Shown here: one piece after another, positions 44,127 to 55,091 of the stretch
Position numbering within the stretch: position 1 is the first letter of the stretch
Layout of the letters: every line of letters begins with the position of its first letter
Source: Paenibacillus bovis
Lineage (GTDB): Bacteria > Bacillota > Bacilli > Bacillales > Bacillaceae_C
Reading direction: 5' to 3'
Assembly (NCBI GenBank): GCA_007679095.1
Contig: VEFU01000026.1
Coordinates: forward strand, 1-57,362
Length of the DNA stretch: 57,362 nucleotides
Notes under the pieces: model-generated
What the model was told of the DNA's origin: nothing
Seen by the model: only the letters and a program-made list of their open reading frames with translations
Databases searched by the model: none
Made by a program: the position numbers and the translations under genes

Positions 44127-45663
<1,537 letters not shown>

Positions 45664-46314
45664 TTACACTTCAGAAGTGATGTTTAATCCAGAATCTTTA
45701 TAAAACTGTAGTTTTGCTTCATTAAATTTATCTGTTGCTTCATTAAACTTTTCATTTGCTTCTTTTACTTTTTCATATGTCTCATTACGGGCTTCAATTT
45801 GTGCTAATAAATCTTCTTCTTTAAGATTTTCATCTTTTAACAATTCATAAATCTTACGATCCTCTGCAAGAACATTTATATTAGCGGTATATAATTCTTC
45901 ATATACTTGATATCGCTCATCCATAATACTTTTTAAGTCTTCTGCTTGCTTCTTTAAATCAGCATCTTTTATTTTTTCCATTTCATCTACTATTTTATTA
46001 AATTCGTCATAAGATGAAGAAATGGATTCTTTTTCTTTATTAATATGCTCTTCTCTCTTATCTATATTTTCTAATGCATTATTAGATAGAGTAGAGATTT
46101 GTTCAAATTCCTTTAATCCAAGCGCAATGATTTCATCAAAAAGATTCTTTTCTTCTTCTACTAGGTCAGCAATAGGCTTCTGCTGATCCTCAAAAACTTT
46201 TTCTTCCTGAGCACTTGCTTCAATTATTTCATAAATGGTTTCTTCAGGTGATGTACACCCAGCTAAAATTACCGAAAAAATAAATATAAGAATTGCTATA
46301 TATTGCTTTTTCAT
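45664..46314 (-). CDS. ykyA: YkyA family lipoprotein
   Basis: A 216-aa lipoprotein, lipobox L-A-G-C (Cys near 21), followed by an almost wholly helical, coiled-coil, Glu/Lys-rich domain. It matches the YkyA family (putative cell-wall-binding lipoprotein) and lies beside pdhA as in B. subtilis. ATG at 46314 has AGGAGGG upstream; the frame continues to 46338 within the SD region. It faces away from def. Confidence 0.9.
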   Translation of the reverse strand: MKKQYIAILIFIFSVILAGCTSPEETIYEIIEASAQEEKVFEDQQKPIADLVEEEKNLFDEIIALGLKEFEQISTLSNNALENIDKREEHINKEKESISSSYDEFNKIVDEMEKIKDADLKKQAEDLKSIMDERYQVYEELYTANINVLAEDRKIYELLKDENLKEEDLLAQIEARNETYEKVKEANEKFNEATDKFNEAKLQFYKDSGLNITSEV

Positions 46315-46468
46315 CCAAACCCTCCTAACCTTTTCCATTAATACTATACCGAGATATACTTAATTTGACAACATTCTTGAAAATAAATAAGATGTTTTTA
46401 TTCAGCTATTATTTTTTATTTTGATATACTTACTATATTATTATATTCGATTTTTTAGGAGTGATGAA

Positions 46469-47023
46469 ATGATTCTTATGAAAGACATCGTAAGAGAAGA
46501 TCATCCGATACTTCGAAAAGTAGCAGATGAAGTCTCTCTTCCCCCTAGTAATGAGGATAAAAATACGTTAAAAGAAATGCGAGAGTACTTACTAAATAGT
46601 CAAGATCCTGAACTAAGTGTTAAATATAACCTACGCCCTGGTGTTGGACTTGCTGCCCCACAGATTAATATATCGAAAAGAATGTTTGCAATTTATTTAG
46701 AAGATAACGAAAAGTTATATGACTATGCATTAATAAATCCCAAAATTATTAGTCACTCTGTTGAAAAAGCATACTTAACAAGTGGAGAAGGCTGCTTATC
46801 TGTAGATCGTAATGTGCCAGGGTACGTACATCGATATGCACGAATCACTATCACTGGTTATGATGTGAACACAGAGCAAGACGTAAAACTACGTTTAAAA
46901 GGATTACCCGCAATCGTATTTCAACATGAGTTGGATCATTTAAATGGTGTTATGTTTTATGATCATATTAATCCAGAAAATCCTTTTCAAGTTGAAGAAG
47001 GAGCCAAACCAATTAATAGGTAG
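46469..47023 (+). CDS. def: Peptide deformylase
   Basis: A 184-aa type 2 deformylase (DefB/YkrB) that removes formyl from nascent proteins. Motifs: G-V-G-L-A-A-P-Q near 59-66, E-G-C-L-S near 110-114, and Q-H-E-L-D-H-L-N-G near 153-161; Cys and the two His bind Fe. ATG at 46469 after AGGAGT gives the family length. Confidence 0.96.
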   Translation: MILMKDIVREDHPILRKVADEVSLPPSNEDKNTLKEMREYLLNSQDPELSVKYNLRPGVGLAAPQINISKRMFAIYLEDNEKLYDYALINPKIISHSVEKAYLTSGEGCLSVDRNVPGYVHRYARITITGYDVNTEQDVKLRLKGLPAIVFQHELDHLNGVMFYDHINPENPFQVEEGAKPINR

Positions 47024-47138
47024 AGACTAGTATTTGTGCGGATATTCCTGTTGCAGAAATACACTTCGCTTTCCCGGGCATAGAAAATTGATAAACGCTT
47101 GGAACTTGAAGGAAGGCTAATCTCATAACATCCTGTTT

Positions 47139-47171
47139 GCAGGCGAAGCGACGAACTGTCGCTTCGCCTGC
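47139..47171 (+). repeat. GCAGGCGAAGCGAC hairpin module, copy 2
   Basis: A perfect 14-bp inverted repeat with a 5-base loop. Its left arm is identical to 23007-23020. It lies in the def/ykrA convergent gap together with a short reversed piece of the 668-740 repeat (about 47060-47078). Confidence 0.7.
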
Positions 47172-47277
47172 ACTAGTACGTCCTGTAAAATAGATTACAT
47201 AAAAGACTATTTTTTATTACAAACTATTTTCTCCAAAACACAGATACATCTTTTGCAATATATATTTGTCGCTGTTT

Positions 47278-48069
47278 TTATATAATTTCAAAACTGTCAT
47301 CTAGAAGTCCAACCTTCTTCAAACCAACTGCAATCCCATTATTCTCTACGCGCTCCGTGACTATATCAGCATGTAGTTTCACTGCCTCATGAGCATTCCC
47401 CATCGCTACACCAGTTCCAACCGTCTTTAGCATTTCAATATCATTTAATCCATCACCAAATGCATACACATCTTCCATTTTAAAGCCTAATCTTTCAATT
47501 AATATTTTAATACCTTCTGCTTTTGAACCACCTTTTGGCACTACGTCCATTGCTTCTTTATGCCATCTAATGAAAGTATATATGTCCTCAAATGCGGATA
47601 AATATTCCTCTTCATCTTCCTTTGCATATAATAATGTTTGATAAATATCTTCTTTTACATAATAATCAGGATCAACATCAGGATGTACAAGCTGAAGAGA
47701 AGCCATACTATCTGCAATTCTCTTATCTTTTTCAACATTCCCCTTTAATGTTTTTTCACTCATATAAACTAGCGGATGATTACGTTTATTTGCTTCACTA
47801 GCAAACCTTTTTAATTCTGTTGGATTAAATGGATTTTTATAGATAACTTCTTTCTCAAATACAACAAATTGACCATTAAAAGCTACATAAGAATCAATAT
47901 CTAGTTCATTTATAACTTGTGTTACCATAAACGGCCCTCTACCAGTTGCTATCGCCGTATAAATACCATTTTTCTGCAATGCTTTTACTGCTGCTTTTGT
48001 TGATGACGGTAAATTTTTGTCATCATCCAACAAAGTTCCATCAATATCAAAAAACACTATTTTACTCAT
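47278..48069 (-). CDS. ykrA: HAD-IIB (Cof-type) phosphatase, YkrA
   Basis: A 263-aa Cof-type HAD hydrolase: motif I F-D-I-D-G-T-L-L at 6-13, motif III lysine (G-G-S-K-A-E-G), and motif IV G-D-G-L-N-D-I-E-M near 211-219. Such enzymes dephosphorylate small metabolites; the substrate here is unknown. ATG at 48069 follows AAGGAG. Synteny with rnjA and def supports the name. Confidence 0.9.
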   Translation of the reverse strand: MSKIVFFDIDGTLLDDDKNLPSSTKAAVKALQKNGIYTAIATGRGPFMVTQVINELDIDSYVAFNGQFVVFEKEVIYKNPFNPTELKRFASEANKRNHPLVYMSEKTLKGNVEKDKRIADSMASLQLVHPDVDPDYYVKEDIYQTLLYAKEDEEEYLSAFEDIYTFIRWHKEAMDVVPKGGSKAEGIKILIERLGFKMEDVYAFGDGLNDIEMLKTVGTGVAMGNAHEAVKLHADIVTERVENNGIAVGLKKVGLLDDSFEII

Positions 48070-48246
48070 TTTACAGCTCCTTAAAAGTTTAATACCAATC
48101 TTTACTAGTATAATTTTTGAGTGACTTTTCATAATGAGCATATAATAAATTTAACAAAAATGCACAAAATGAGCGCTTATCATAGTAAGTTACTTTTACT
48201 TTAGACAACAATCGGTTAAAATAGAATAATAAGGAGTGAACCCACA

Positions 48247-48399
48247 ATGTTTAAGAGGCTACGTAAGAAGCTTTTAAAACAGTGGAAAGATTTACTTAGA
48301 AAAAAACAATTGCCTAATTCAATTTTTATAAGTCCCTCTCATATAAGAGGGCTTATTTATTGGAAGGATTCTGTATTACTAGGTTATCTCATCTTATAA
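48247..48399 (+). CDS. Possible small basic protein (50 aa), unknown
   Basis: ATG at 48247 lies about nine bases after AAGGAG and opens 50 codons to a TAA at 48397. The first 21 residues (M-F-K-R-L-R-K-K-L-L-K-Q-W-K-D-L-L-R-K-K-Q) would make a basic amphipathic helix; the end is hydrophobic. A terminator-like hairpin CCCTCT/AGAGGG lies inside the frame at about 48332-48352, so the true product may be shorter or an RNA. No family recognised. Confidence 0.4.
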   Translation: MFKRLRKKLLKQWKDLLRKKQLPNSIFISPSHIRGLIYWKDSVLLGYLIL

Positions 48400-48477
48400 A
48401 AATCCTTTAATAAAAATATGCCTGTAATAGCTGCTAAGCTTTATATATTACAAAACTAATGAAATGGAGAGATTCAC

Positions 48478-48690
48478 ATGATTTTTAAAGTATATTATCA
48501 GGAAAGTAAAACTGAAGTTCCAGTTCGAGAAAACACTAAAACATTATATATGGAAGGAGAAAACGAACGAGAAATTAGAGAAAAATTACAAGGTAAAGAT
48601 ATAAATATCGAATTAGTTCAGCTCCTTGAAGGTGCTTACCTCGAATATGAAAAACAAAGTGAGAACTTCAAAATACAGGAGAATGTTTAA
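48478..48690 (+). CDS. rpoY: RNA polymerase epsilon subunit
   Basis: A 70-aa protein (YkzG/RpoY) that binds core RNA polymerase in Firmicutes. It starts [10 protein letters not shown], has the conserved [13 protein letters not shown] and [24 protein letters not shown] precedes the ATG. It ends one base before the rnjA start codon, the usual arrangement. Confidence 0.96.
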   Translation: MIFKVYYQESKTEVPVRENTKTLYMEGENEREIREKLQGKDINIELVQLLEGAYLEYEKQSENFKIQENV

Positions 48691-48691
48691 T

Positions 48692-50359
48692 ATGAAGTTT
48701 GTAAAAAATGACCAAACTGCCGTTTTCGCCCTTGGCGGCTTAGGCGAAATTGGTAAGAACACCTATGGAGTTCAGTTTCAGGATGAAATAATTTTAATTG
48801 ACGCAGGCATTAAGTTTCCTGAAGATGAACTTTTAGGAATTGATTACGTCATACCTGATTATTCTTTTCTTGTTAAGAATGCCGAAAAAATTAAAGGATT
48901 ATTCATCACACATGGACATGAGGACCATATTGGTGGAATTCCGTACTTATTAAGAGAAGTAAATGTACCAATTTATGCTGGAAAATTAGCTATTGGTCTT
49001 ATTCGAAAAAAACTCGAAGAACATGGATTACTTAGACAAACTAAGTTTATAGAAATTAAAGAAGATGATATTATTAAATTCAGGAAAACTTCGGTCTCTT
49101 TCTTCCGAACAACTCATAGTATTCCTGACTCGTACGGAATAGTTGTAAAAACTCCTCCAGGTAATATTGTACATACTGGAGATTTTAAGTTTGATTTTAC
49201 ACCAGTAGGTGAACCTGCAAACTTAACAAAGATGGCTGAACTTGGGAAAGAAGGAGTTCTATGTCTTCTATCAGATAGTACAAATGCCGAAGTTCCACAA
49301 TTTACGATGTCAGAAAGACGTGTTGGAGATAGTATTCACGATATTTTCCGCAAAGTGGATGGTAGAGTTATTTTCGCTACATTTGCATCCAATATTCATC
49401 GCTTGCAACAAGTAACAGAAGCAGCTGTTGCAAATGGAAGAAAAATTGCTGTATTTGGAAGAAGTATGGATGCTGCGATAGAAATAGGTCAAGAACTTGG
49501 TTATATTAAAGCGCCTAAGGATACATTTATTTCTGCGCAACAGCTAAATCGGCTCCCAGCAAATAAAGTTACAATTCTATGTACTGGAAGCCAAGGAGAA
49601 CCAATGGCTGCACTATCTAGAATAGCAAATGGTTCTCATCGTCAAATACAAATTCAGCCTGGTGATACAGTCGTTTTCTCTTCTTCACCAATTCCTGGAA
49701 ATACGATAAGTGTAAACAGAACTATAAATCTATTGTATAGAGCAGGTGCTGATGTTATTGCAGGATCTCTAAACGATATTCATACATCAGGTCATGGTGG
49801 TCAAGAAGAGCAAAAGCTTATGTTACGATTAATGAAACCAAAATTTTTCATGCCAATACATGGTGAATTCCGTATGCAGAAGATGCATGCTCAATTAGCG
49901 ATAGATTGTGAAGTTCCAGAGGAAAATTGCTTTATTATGGATAATGGAGATGTATTAGCATTATCGGCAAACACTGCAGAAATAGCTGGAAAGATACCAT
50001 CTGGTAATGTGTATATTGATGGAAGTGGAATTGGAGATATTGGTAATATCGTGCTTAGAGACCGCCGAATTTTATCTGAAGAAGGTTTGGTAATCGTTGT
50101 CGTAACAATAGATATGGAGAACAACCAAATACTTGCTGGTCCAGATATTATTTCACGTGGATTTGTTTATATGAGAGAATCTGGGGATTTAATTAATGAA
50201 GCACAAAAAATGATTTCCAAACACTTGAATAAAATCATGGAGCGAAAAACAACACAATGGTCAGAGATTAAAAATGAAATAACGGATACAATCTCCCCAT
50301 TCTTATATGAAAAGACAAAAAGAAGACCAATGATTTTACCAATCATTATGGAAATTTAA
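48692..50359 (+). CDS. rnjA: Ribonuclease J1
   Basis: A 555-aa metallo-beta-lactamase/beta-CASP RNase with 5'-to-3' exo- and endonuclease activity, central to mRNA decay and 16S rRNA processing. The zinc motif H-G-H-E-D-H is at 74-79, further ligands H in T-T-H-S and D in H-T-G-D-F, beta-CASP in the middle, and S-G-H-G-G-Q-E-E plus P-I-H-G-E-F. The start at 48692 after AGGAGA gives the B. subtilis length. It is co-transcribed with rpoY. Confidence 0.97.
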   Translation: MKFVKNDQTAVFALGGLGEIGKNTYGVQFQDEIILIDAGIKFPEDELLGIDYVIPDYSFLVKNAEKIKGLFITHGHEDHIGGIPYLLREVNVPIYAGKLAIGLIRKKLEEHGLLRQTKFIEIKEDDIIKFRKTSVSFFRTTHSIPDSYGIVVKTPPGNIVHTGDFKFDFTPVGEPANLTKMAELGKEGVLCLLSDSTNAEVPQFTMSERRVGDSIHDIFRKVDGRVIFATFASNIHRLQQVTEAAVANGRKIAVFGRSMDAAIEIGQELGYIKAPKDTFISAQQLNRLPANKVTILCTGSQGEPMAALSRIANGSHRQIQIQPGDTVVFSSSPIPGNTISVNRTINLLYRAGADVIAGSLNDIHTSGHGGQEEQKLMLRLMKPKFFMPIHGEFRMQKMHAQLAIDCEVPEENCFIMDNGDVLALSANTAEIAGKIPSGNVYIDGSGIGDIGNIVLRDRRILSEEGLVIVVVTIDMENNQILAGPDIISRGFVYMRESGDLINEAQKMISKHLNKIMERKTTQWSEIKNEITDTISPFLYEKTKRRPMILPIIMEI

Positions 50360-50677
50360 AACATACTAAAAAAGGCAGTTAATCATCTGCCTAACTTGTA
50401 ATTATTGATTTCTAGGACATGCTAGGGTACTAAGTTCATAACTAAATGGCATTAGGTGCCCTGCTACACCCTATAATCAGCAATAAAGGTATAATTCTAT
50501 TTTTACATGGAATTATACCTTTTTTATTAAAGTATTTATTTGATTTTATTCCATTATCCTGTACTCACTTAGTATGTATGTCTGGCTCTCTACTTCACTA
50601 TTCGAAAAAGCAAATGTCAACATAGAATTATCTATAAGTCAGACATGCGATTACAGTAATAGTAACCCTTTATTAAA
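50360..50677. other. rnjA / ktrC convergent gap
   Basis: No gene is seen in these 318 bases. A weak AGGCAG/CTGCCT hairpin follows rnjA at once (about 50370-50390), and a strong terminator is at 50485-50527. Between them lies a short GC-richer stretch (50415-50480) with no convincing pairing. Confidence 0.6.
50485..50527 (+). terminator. Strong terminator downstream of rnjA
   Basis: AAAGGTATAATTC pairs with GAATTATACCTTT, followed by T6. Confidence 0.88.
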
Positions 50678-51337
50678 TTAATTCATTAATTTTGTTTCGA
50701 AACGATTTATATCCGAATCAGCGCCAATTACGATTAGAATATCTTCTAATAACAATGGGTCGGCAGCAGCCGGTGAAACAATTATTTCTCTCTTCCTTTT
50801 AATAGCTACGATATTAAGGCCGTACTTCGCTCTCACGTCTAGTTCTATTAATGATTTTCCAGCAAGCTTTTCATTTACTTTTATTTCAACAATACTATAC
50901 TCATCAGAAAGCTCTAGATAATCCAGTACATTATTAGACACAATATAATGCGCAATTCTCCTACCCATATCACGTTCTGGATGAACTACATGGTCTGCAC
51001 CGATTTTACGTAACACTTTCTCATGGTAATCATTTTGTGCTTTTACCGTAATATGCTTTACACCAATTTCTTTTAACATAAGTGTTGTCAAAATACTTGA
51101 TTGAATGTCCTCACCGATTGCAACGATTACATGATCAAAATTTCGCAAGCCTAAATTCTTCAACACATTTTCATCTGTAGTATCAGCAATAACTGCATGA
51201 GTAGCAATAGAAGCGAATTCGTTTACTCTTTCCTCATCTACATCCATTGCTAAAACTTCCATACCTTGTTCTAATAATTCTCGACAAATACTTCCTCCAA
51301 AACGGCCAAGCCCAATAACTGCAAATTGTTTATTCAT
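50678..51337 (-). CDS. ktrC: Potassium uptake gating protein KtrC
   Basis: A 219-aa cytosolic RCK protein that gates the KtrD channel and binds ATP/ADP and c-di-AMP. It has an N-terminal Rossmann RCK_N domain with G-L-G-R-F-G at 9-14 and an RCK_C domain (about 140-219). ATG at 51337 after GGAGGT; upstream TTG at 51349 precedes the SD. Position beside rnjA matches B. subtilis YkqB (KtrC). KtrA is a close paralogue. Confidence 0.9.
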   Translation of the reverse strand: MNKQFAVIGLGRFGGSICRELLEQGMEVLAMDVDEERVNEFASIATHAVIADTTDENVLKNLGLRNFDHVIVAIGEDIQSSILTTLMLKEIGVKHITVKAQNDYHEKVLRKIGADHVVHPERDMGRRIAHYIVSNNVLDYLELSDEYSIVEIKVNEKLAGKSLIELDVRAKYGLNIVAIKRKREIIVSPAAADPLLLEDILIVIGADSDINRFETKLMN

Positions 51338-51378
51338 AAGTACCTCCAATTAAGCTCCTATTCCTATAAAACGAACTA

Positions 51379-52014
51379 TTATTTCTCAACCAAATGATTC
51401 TTAAATGCGTAAATAGCAGCTTGTGTCCTATCTTGTATTTCTAATTTACTCAATATATTACTAACATGGGTTTTCACCGTTTTCAATCCAATAAATAATT
51501 CTTCTGCAATTTCTTGATTTGTCTTCCCCTCGGCAATTAGCAATAATATTTCAAATTCACGATTGGTAAGTTGATCATGTAAAATTGGTGTTTGCCTTTT
51601 TCTCATACCCTCCATCATTTTCCCCGTAACTTCAGGTTCTAAGACAGATTGACCTTTATATGTAGTGCGAATTGCTTCAGCAATTTCATCCGCAGTAGAT
51701 GTTTTTAATATATAGCTTGTTGCCCCTGCCTCTAAGGCCGGATAGACTTTATCATCATCTAAAAAACTAGTAACAATAATTATTTTAGCTGTAGGCCATT
51801 GTTCAATAATTTTTTTTGTTGCCTCAATACCGTCCATTTGATCCATCACTAGGTCCATTAAAATAATGTCTGGGCGTAATGAGAGTGCTAGTTCAACTCC
51901 TTTTGCCCCATTTTCTGCTTCACCAACAACTTCAATATCTGGTTGAATTGACAAGTAGGCTGATACGCCAATGCGCACCATCTCATGATCATCTACTAAT
52001 AGTACCTTTATCAT
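51379..52014 (-). CDS. liaR: LiaR (VraR-type) response regulator
   Basis: A 211-aa NarL/LuxR-type regulator: receiver domain with D-D-H near 8-10, phospho-Asp54 and K103-type lysine (L-K-T-S), then a C-terminal HTH (L-T-N-R-E-F-E-I-L to K-T-H-V-S-N-I-L). It responds to lipid II-targeting antibiotics through LiaS. ATG at 52014 (MIKVLL) has AAAGGA upstream; the ATG at 52023 overlaps liaS more deeply. Confidence 0.92.
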   Translation of the reverse strand: MIKVLLVDDHEMVRIGVSAYLSIQPDIEVVGEAENGAKGVELALSLRPDIILMDLVMDQMDGIEATKKIIEQWPTAKIIIVTSFLDDDKVYPALEAGATSYILKTSTADEIAEAIRTTYKGQSVLEPEVTGKMMEGMRKRQTPILHDQLTNREFEILLLIAEGKTNQEIAEELFIGLKTVKTHVSNILSKLEIQDRTQAAIYAFKNHLVEK

Positions 52015-52015
52015 T

Positions 52016-53056
52016 TCACTCATCCTTTTGTATTATTATCGGTACTTTTACTTCAATATTGGTCCCACTTCCAGGGATAGATATTATCTTTACACTCCCC
52101 CCAATTTCCGATGCTCTTTCTTTAATATTATTAATACCATATGAACCTTTATTAATGTTATCCACATCAAAGCCTTTCCCATTATCCATTATTTTTAGGA
52201 AAACAACTTGATTAATTTGTTTTAAAGTAACTTCTAAGGAAGTCGCTTTGGCGTGTCGTAATGTATTAGAGACTGCCTCTTGTACAATACGGAATAAATG
52301 ATCCTCTACGCCTTTATCTAAGGAAACATCCTGTATATGCCAAAAAACTTCTAATGGAAGTTTAGATGTTAATTCGGATAGCAACTCTTCCATTCCACTT
52401 TTAAGTGATTTTCCTTCTAATTGGATAGGACGTAAATGGAGTAGTAATGCTCTCATTTCTGTTTGTGCATCATTGACAATACCTTCTACTAGTTTTTGTT
52501 GCTTTTTCATTGTTTCACTATGCTGATCTGGATTTTGATTTATCGCAGATAAAAGCATTGTTGCGGCAAATAATTGTTGACTTACAGAATCATGTAATTC
52601 ACGTGCTAATCGATTTCTTTCCTTTGTAATCAGTTCTTCCTTTAATTGATTATTCCATTCCACACGCTCTGTTGCTAACTTTTGATGCACTTTTGCTTGC
52701 TCCTTAAAACGAGTGGAAATTGCATTAATACGCTCCCAAACAACATAAAAATCATCACTTTGTTTCCATCCTGCAGGCTTTAAATCATAATTCCCCTTTT
52801 CAATTTCAAGCAAGCTTTCTGCAATAGCGTTTCTTTTCTGTACAATAAGCATTCCAATTATCCATCCTGTAACTGCGCCAAATAAAATACAAGTAAGTAT
52901 AATTACCAGGCCTGTCGGAATTAAAAAAACTTTTCGTTGAAATAAAACTTCCGTCCAATTAGCATCAATAAGATAAATTAATGATCCACCAACAAAGATT
53001 GAAGCAATGAACATGGCTGAAGCGAAATAAAGAGAGAAAGTGGCTTGGATTCTCAT
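52016..53056 (-). CDS. liaS: LiaS (VraS-type) sensor histidine kinase
   Basis: A 346-aa intramembrane-sensing kinase: two membrane segments (about 8-30 and 44-72) with a very short outer loop, a HAMP-like region, HisKA_3 domain with phospho-His155 in E-L-H-D-S-V-S-Q-Q, and HATPase_c (N in [20 protein letters not shown]). Its ATG overlaps the liaF stop (ATGA), indicating coupling. Confidence 0.93.
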   Translation of the reverse strand: MRIQATFSLYFASAMFIASIFVGGSLIYLIDANWTEVLFQRKVFLIPTGLVIILTCILFGAVTGWIIGMLIVQKRNAIAESLLEIEKGNYDLKPAGWKQSDDFYVVWERINAISTRFKEQAKVHQKLATERVEWNNQLKEELITKERNRLARELHDSVSQQLFAATMLLSAINQNPDQHSETMKKQQKLVEGIVNDAQTEMRALLLHLRPIQLEGKSLKSGMEELLSELTSKLPLEVFWHIQDVSLDKGVEDHLFRIVQEAVSNTLRHAKATSLEVTLKQINQVVFLKIMDNGKGFDVDNINKGSYGINNIKERASEIGGSVKIISIPGSGTNIEVKVPIIIQKDE

Positions 53057-53784
53057 ATTCGCCTCACCTCAAGATTTCCAACCACAATGTTAGTAATAAT
53101 TTTTATAGTTCGAATGGAAGATTCGTCCTGGTTCGGATGATAAATGACATTACTATTAAATAATTCTGTTTCTTCCTCTTCAAATACTTTTAATTTTCCA
53201 CTAACAGTCGAGTGATTTATGATAACTGCAGCATCGAAAGGAATAAGTAATTGTATATTTCCTACCAGCCCTCGTATTACTACAGTACTTTCACCTTTTG
53301 GAAGCATTGTCATTCCTAAATCCACTACTGTATCTCCGAAACCACATTGAATATTTATATCGTCCCATTCATAAATTTCATTTACTATCCGTTGGTTGCC
53401 AGCAAAGAAATTTCTAATAAAAGGTTGTTTCTTCTTAAAATGTGTCGTTTTTTGACCCGGTTCAATTGTGTTAACCGTAATGGTATTCACTTGCTTCTTC
53501 GATTTAGAGTATTCGTTTAACCCATAGATAACTACAACAATAATAAATAATTTCAAAAATGTAGAAGATAAAATAGGAATTGCTAATAATGAATAACCGG
53601 CAATTAATAGTAGTGTTCGTTTATTATCACGTAAATCCTTTTCATTTTTCACATGATACAGTATGAAAATGCCTATTAAAAGGGGGATGAGTAGCCACCA
53701 TTGAAAAAGAATTTCTAATCCCATTCCAATTGCAAATATTAATATGGTCCATCCGATAATACTAGTTTTACTCATATTCTTCAT
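53053..53784 (-). CDS. liaF: LiaF, inhibitor of LiaRS
   Basis: A 243-aa protein with about four membrane segments in the first 100 residues and a cytoplasmic beta-helical C-terminal domain (DUF2154/toast-rack type, about 125-243). LiaF keeps LiaS inactive without stress. Place directly before liaS with a four-base overlap is typical. The SD is AAGGGGG about 11 bases upstream; the in-frame ATG three codons later is possible. Confidence 0.92.
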   Translation of the reverse strand: MKNMSKTSIIGWTILIFAIGMGLEILFQWWLLIPLLIGIFILYHVKNEKDLRDNKRTLLLIAGYSLLAIPILSSTFLKLFIIVVVIYGLNEYSKSKKQVNTITVNTIEPGQKTTHFKKKQPFIRNFFAGNQRIVNEIYEWDDINIQCGFGDTVVDLGMTMLPKGESTVVIRGLVGNIQLLIPFDAAVIINHSTVSGKLKVFEEEETELFNSNVIYHPNQDESSIRTIKIITNIVVGNLEVRRI

Positions 53785-53835
53785 GATTCTGGTTCCCCCT
53801 TTCTTGTTAGTAACTGTTCAAAATAAAATAGACGA

Positions 53836-53863
53836 AAAAGGCGCATGTTTAACGCCTTTTCTT
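53836..53863 (-). terminator. Hairpin between liaH and liaF
   Basis: AAAAGGCG pairs with CGCCTTTT, followed by TTTTTCG on the minus strand. It would reduce read-through from liaIH into liaFSR, a layout known for lia operons. Confidence 0.8.
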
Positions 53864-53867
53864 CTTG

Positions 53868-54524
53868 TTATTGTACCACGTTTTCATCCAAACTGTTTTG
53901 TTTTTCAACCTTATTCATCTCTTTTGCAAGTTGCTGAATTTTTGCATCGAAGATAGAGATATCATATTCCTCATCTATATTTGTTTCTTTTTTCTTCATT
54001 TCAGATTCAACATTTTCAAAGTTTTTAGCAGCATTTCCAAACTCAGACTCGTCTAATAAGTTATTCATCTTCTCTTTCATTTCAAGAAGATTTTGTTTTC
54101 CCATTAGTTCTAGACGTTTATAATGCATATCCTTTACTTTCATTTTCATTTCTTCATACTTTTCTTCCAATTGTGCAAGCTGTTCTAAGGAATTCTCATA
54201 TGACTTTTGTAATTTTTCTGCTTGCTGTTCCGCTTGTACTTGGAAACGTAATGCTACCTCCGCTAAATCATCTTCTCCAGCCTGAATAGCAATATTAGCT
54301 TGTTCTTTACGCTTGTTCGCCAATGATTCCGCTAATTTCCATTCCTTATGGAATTCATTTCTCAATAAACGCTGTCTTTCCACTAATTTTGCTGCTTTTT
54401 CAACTTCTGCTTCACTATCACGTACATATTTATTTAATTGATTGATTGGGTTTTGTGGTTCATTTTTCATGTCGTTAAAATCTTCTAAGATTGATTTTTT
54501 TATTTTTTCAAAGATGTTTGTCAT
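53868..54524 (-). CDS. liaH: LiaH, PspA/IM30 family protein
   Basis: A 218-aa, nearly all-helical coiled-coil protein of the PspA/IM30/Vipp family, beginning F-E-K-I-K-K-S-I-L-E-D-F and N-P-I-N-Q-L-N-K-Y-V-R-D. It forms membrane-associated rings that protect a stressed envelope. An AAAAGGAGAG SD is present. It is 14 bases after liaI and upstream of liaF. Confidence 0.9.
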   Translation of the reverse strand: MTNIFEKIKKSILEDFNDMKNEPQNPINQLNKYVRDSEAEVEKAAKLVERQRLLRNEFHKEWKLAESLANKRKEQANIAIQAGEDDLAEVALRFQVQAEQQAEKLQKSYENSLEQLAQLEEKYEEMKMKVKDMHYKRLELMGKQNLLEMKEKMNNLLDESEFGNAAKNFENVESEMKKKETNIDEEYDISIFDAKIQQLAKEMNKVEKQNSLDENVVQ

Positions 54525-54538
54525 TATAATCTCTCCTT

Positions 54539-54883
54539 TTATTTAAGCCCTTGTAGTTTTTTCCATTCTTTATCAAATCCTGCAAACGGATCTTCTTGTT
54601 TTGATGACATTTCATCGCTCTTCCAGTGTTTATATCCAGTGTAAAGAATGTATACTGCAGCGATACCTGCTAATGCTGGCAGATTTGCTAACAATCCTGA
54701 AAAACCAATTAATCCGAGGATTGCCCAACAAACTTTTGCTCCTGTAGAATTTGTTGCTGTAAACTTCTTAAGTGAGTAATAGACAATTAATGCACTTATT
54801 GCCATCCCTATCATTGGTCCAATACTTGATAGTGCGATAATTGCTAAAACTATAGCTGCTGTGATCAATAAGAATTGTTTCAT
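54539..54883 (-). CDS. liaI: LiaI-like small membrane protein
   Basis: A 114-aa membrane protein with about four short hydrophobic segments in the first 85 residues and a charged C-terminal tail (D-P-F-A-G-F-D-K-E-W-K-K-L). It resembles the LiaI/Lmo0954 group, which anchors LiaH at the membrane. ATG at 54883 follows AAGGAGG. It is the first gene of the operon. Confidence 0.8.
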   Translation of the reverse strand: MKQFLLITAAIVLAIIALSSIGPMIGMAISALIVYYSLKKFTATNSTGAKVCWAILGLIGFSGLLANLPALAGIAAVYILYTGYKHWKSDEMSSKQEDPFAGFDKEWKKLQGLK

Positions 54884-54966
54884 CAAGTTTCCTCCTTCCG
54901 TTCCTTATATCTATACTTTAAAGAAATTTAGTGATTTGCTTAACCAGCCCTAGCTGGATTTTCATC

Positions 54967-54980
54967 TAAGACCTAAGACC
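54967..54980 (-). promoter_or_regulatory. Tandem GGTCTTA repeat upstream of liaI, candidate LiaR site
   Basis: On the minus strand GGTCTTAGGTCTTA lies about 85 bases before liaI. LiaR is known to autoregulate this promoter. The repeat is the most evident site there, but I did not match it to a known LiaR box. Confidence 0.35.
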
Positions 54981-55028
54981 GATTTGAAAATAAAAAAACG
55001 ACAATTTTTGCCGAAAATATTTCTAAAG

Positions 55029-55077
55029 AAAAAAAGCCAAACTATCTTGATTAATAAATCAAGCAATAGTTTGGCTT
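55029..55077 (-). terminator. Terminator after cvfB
   Basis: AAGCCAAACTAT pairs with ATAGTTTGGCTT, with inner TTGATT/AATCAA and TTTTTTT on the minus strand. The arms nearly match those of the hairpin at 34522-34570. Confidence 0.85.
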
Positions 55078-55091
55078 CCCAATCTCTTCGT

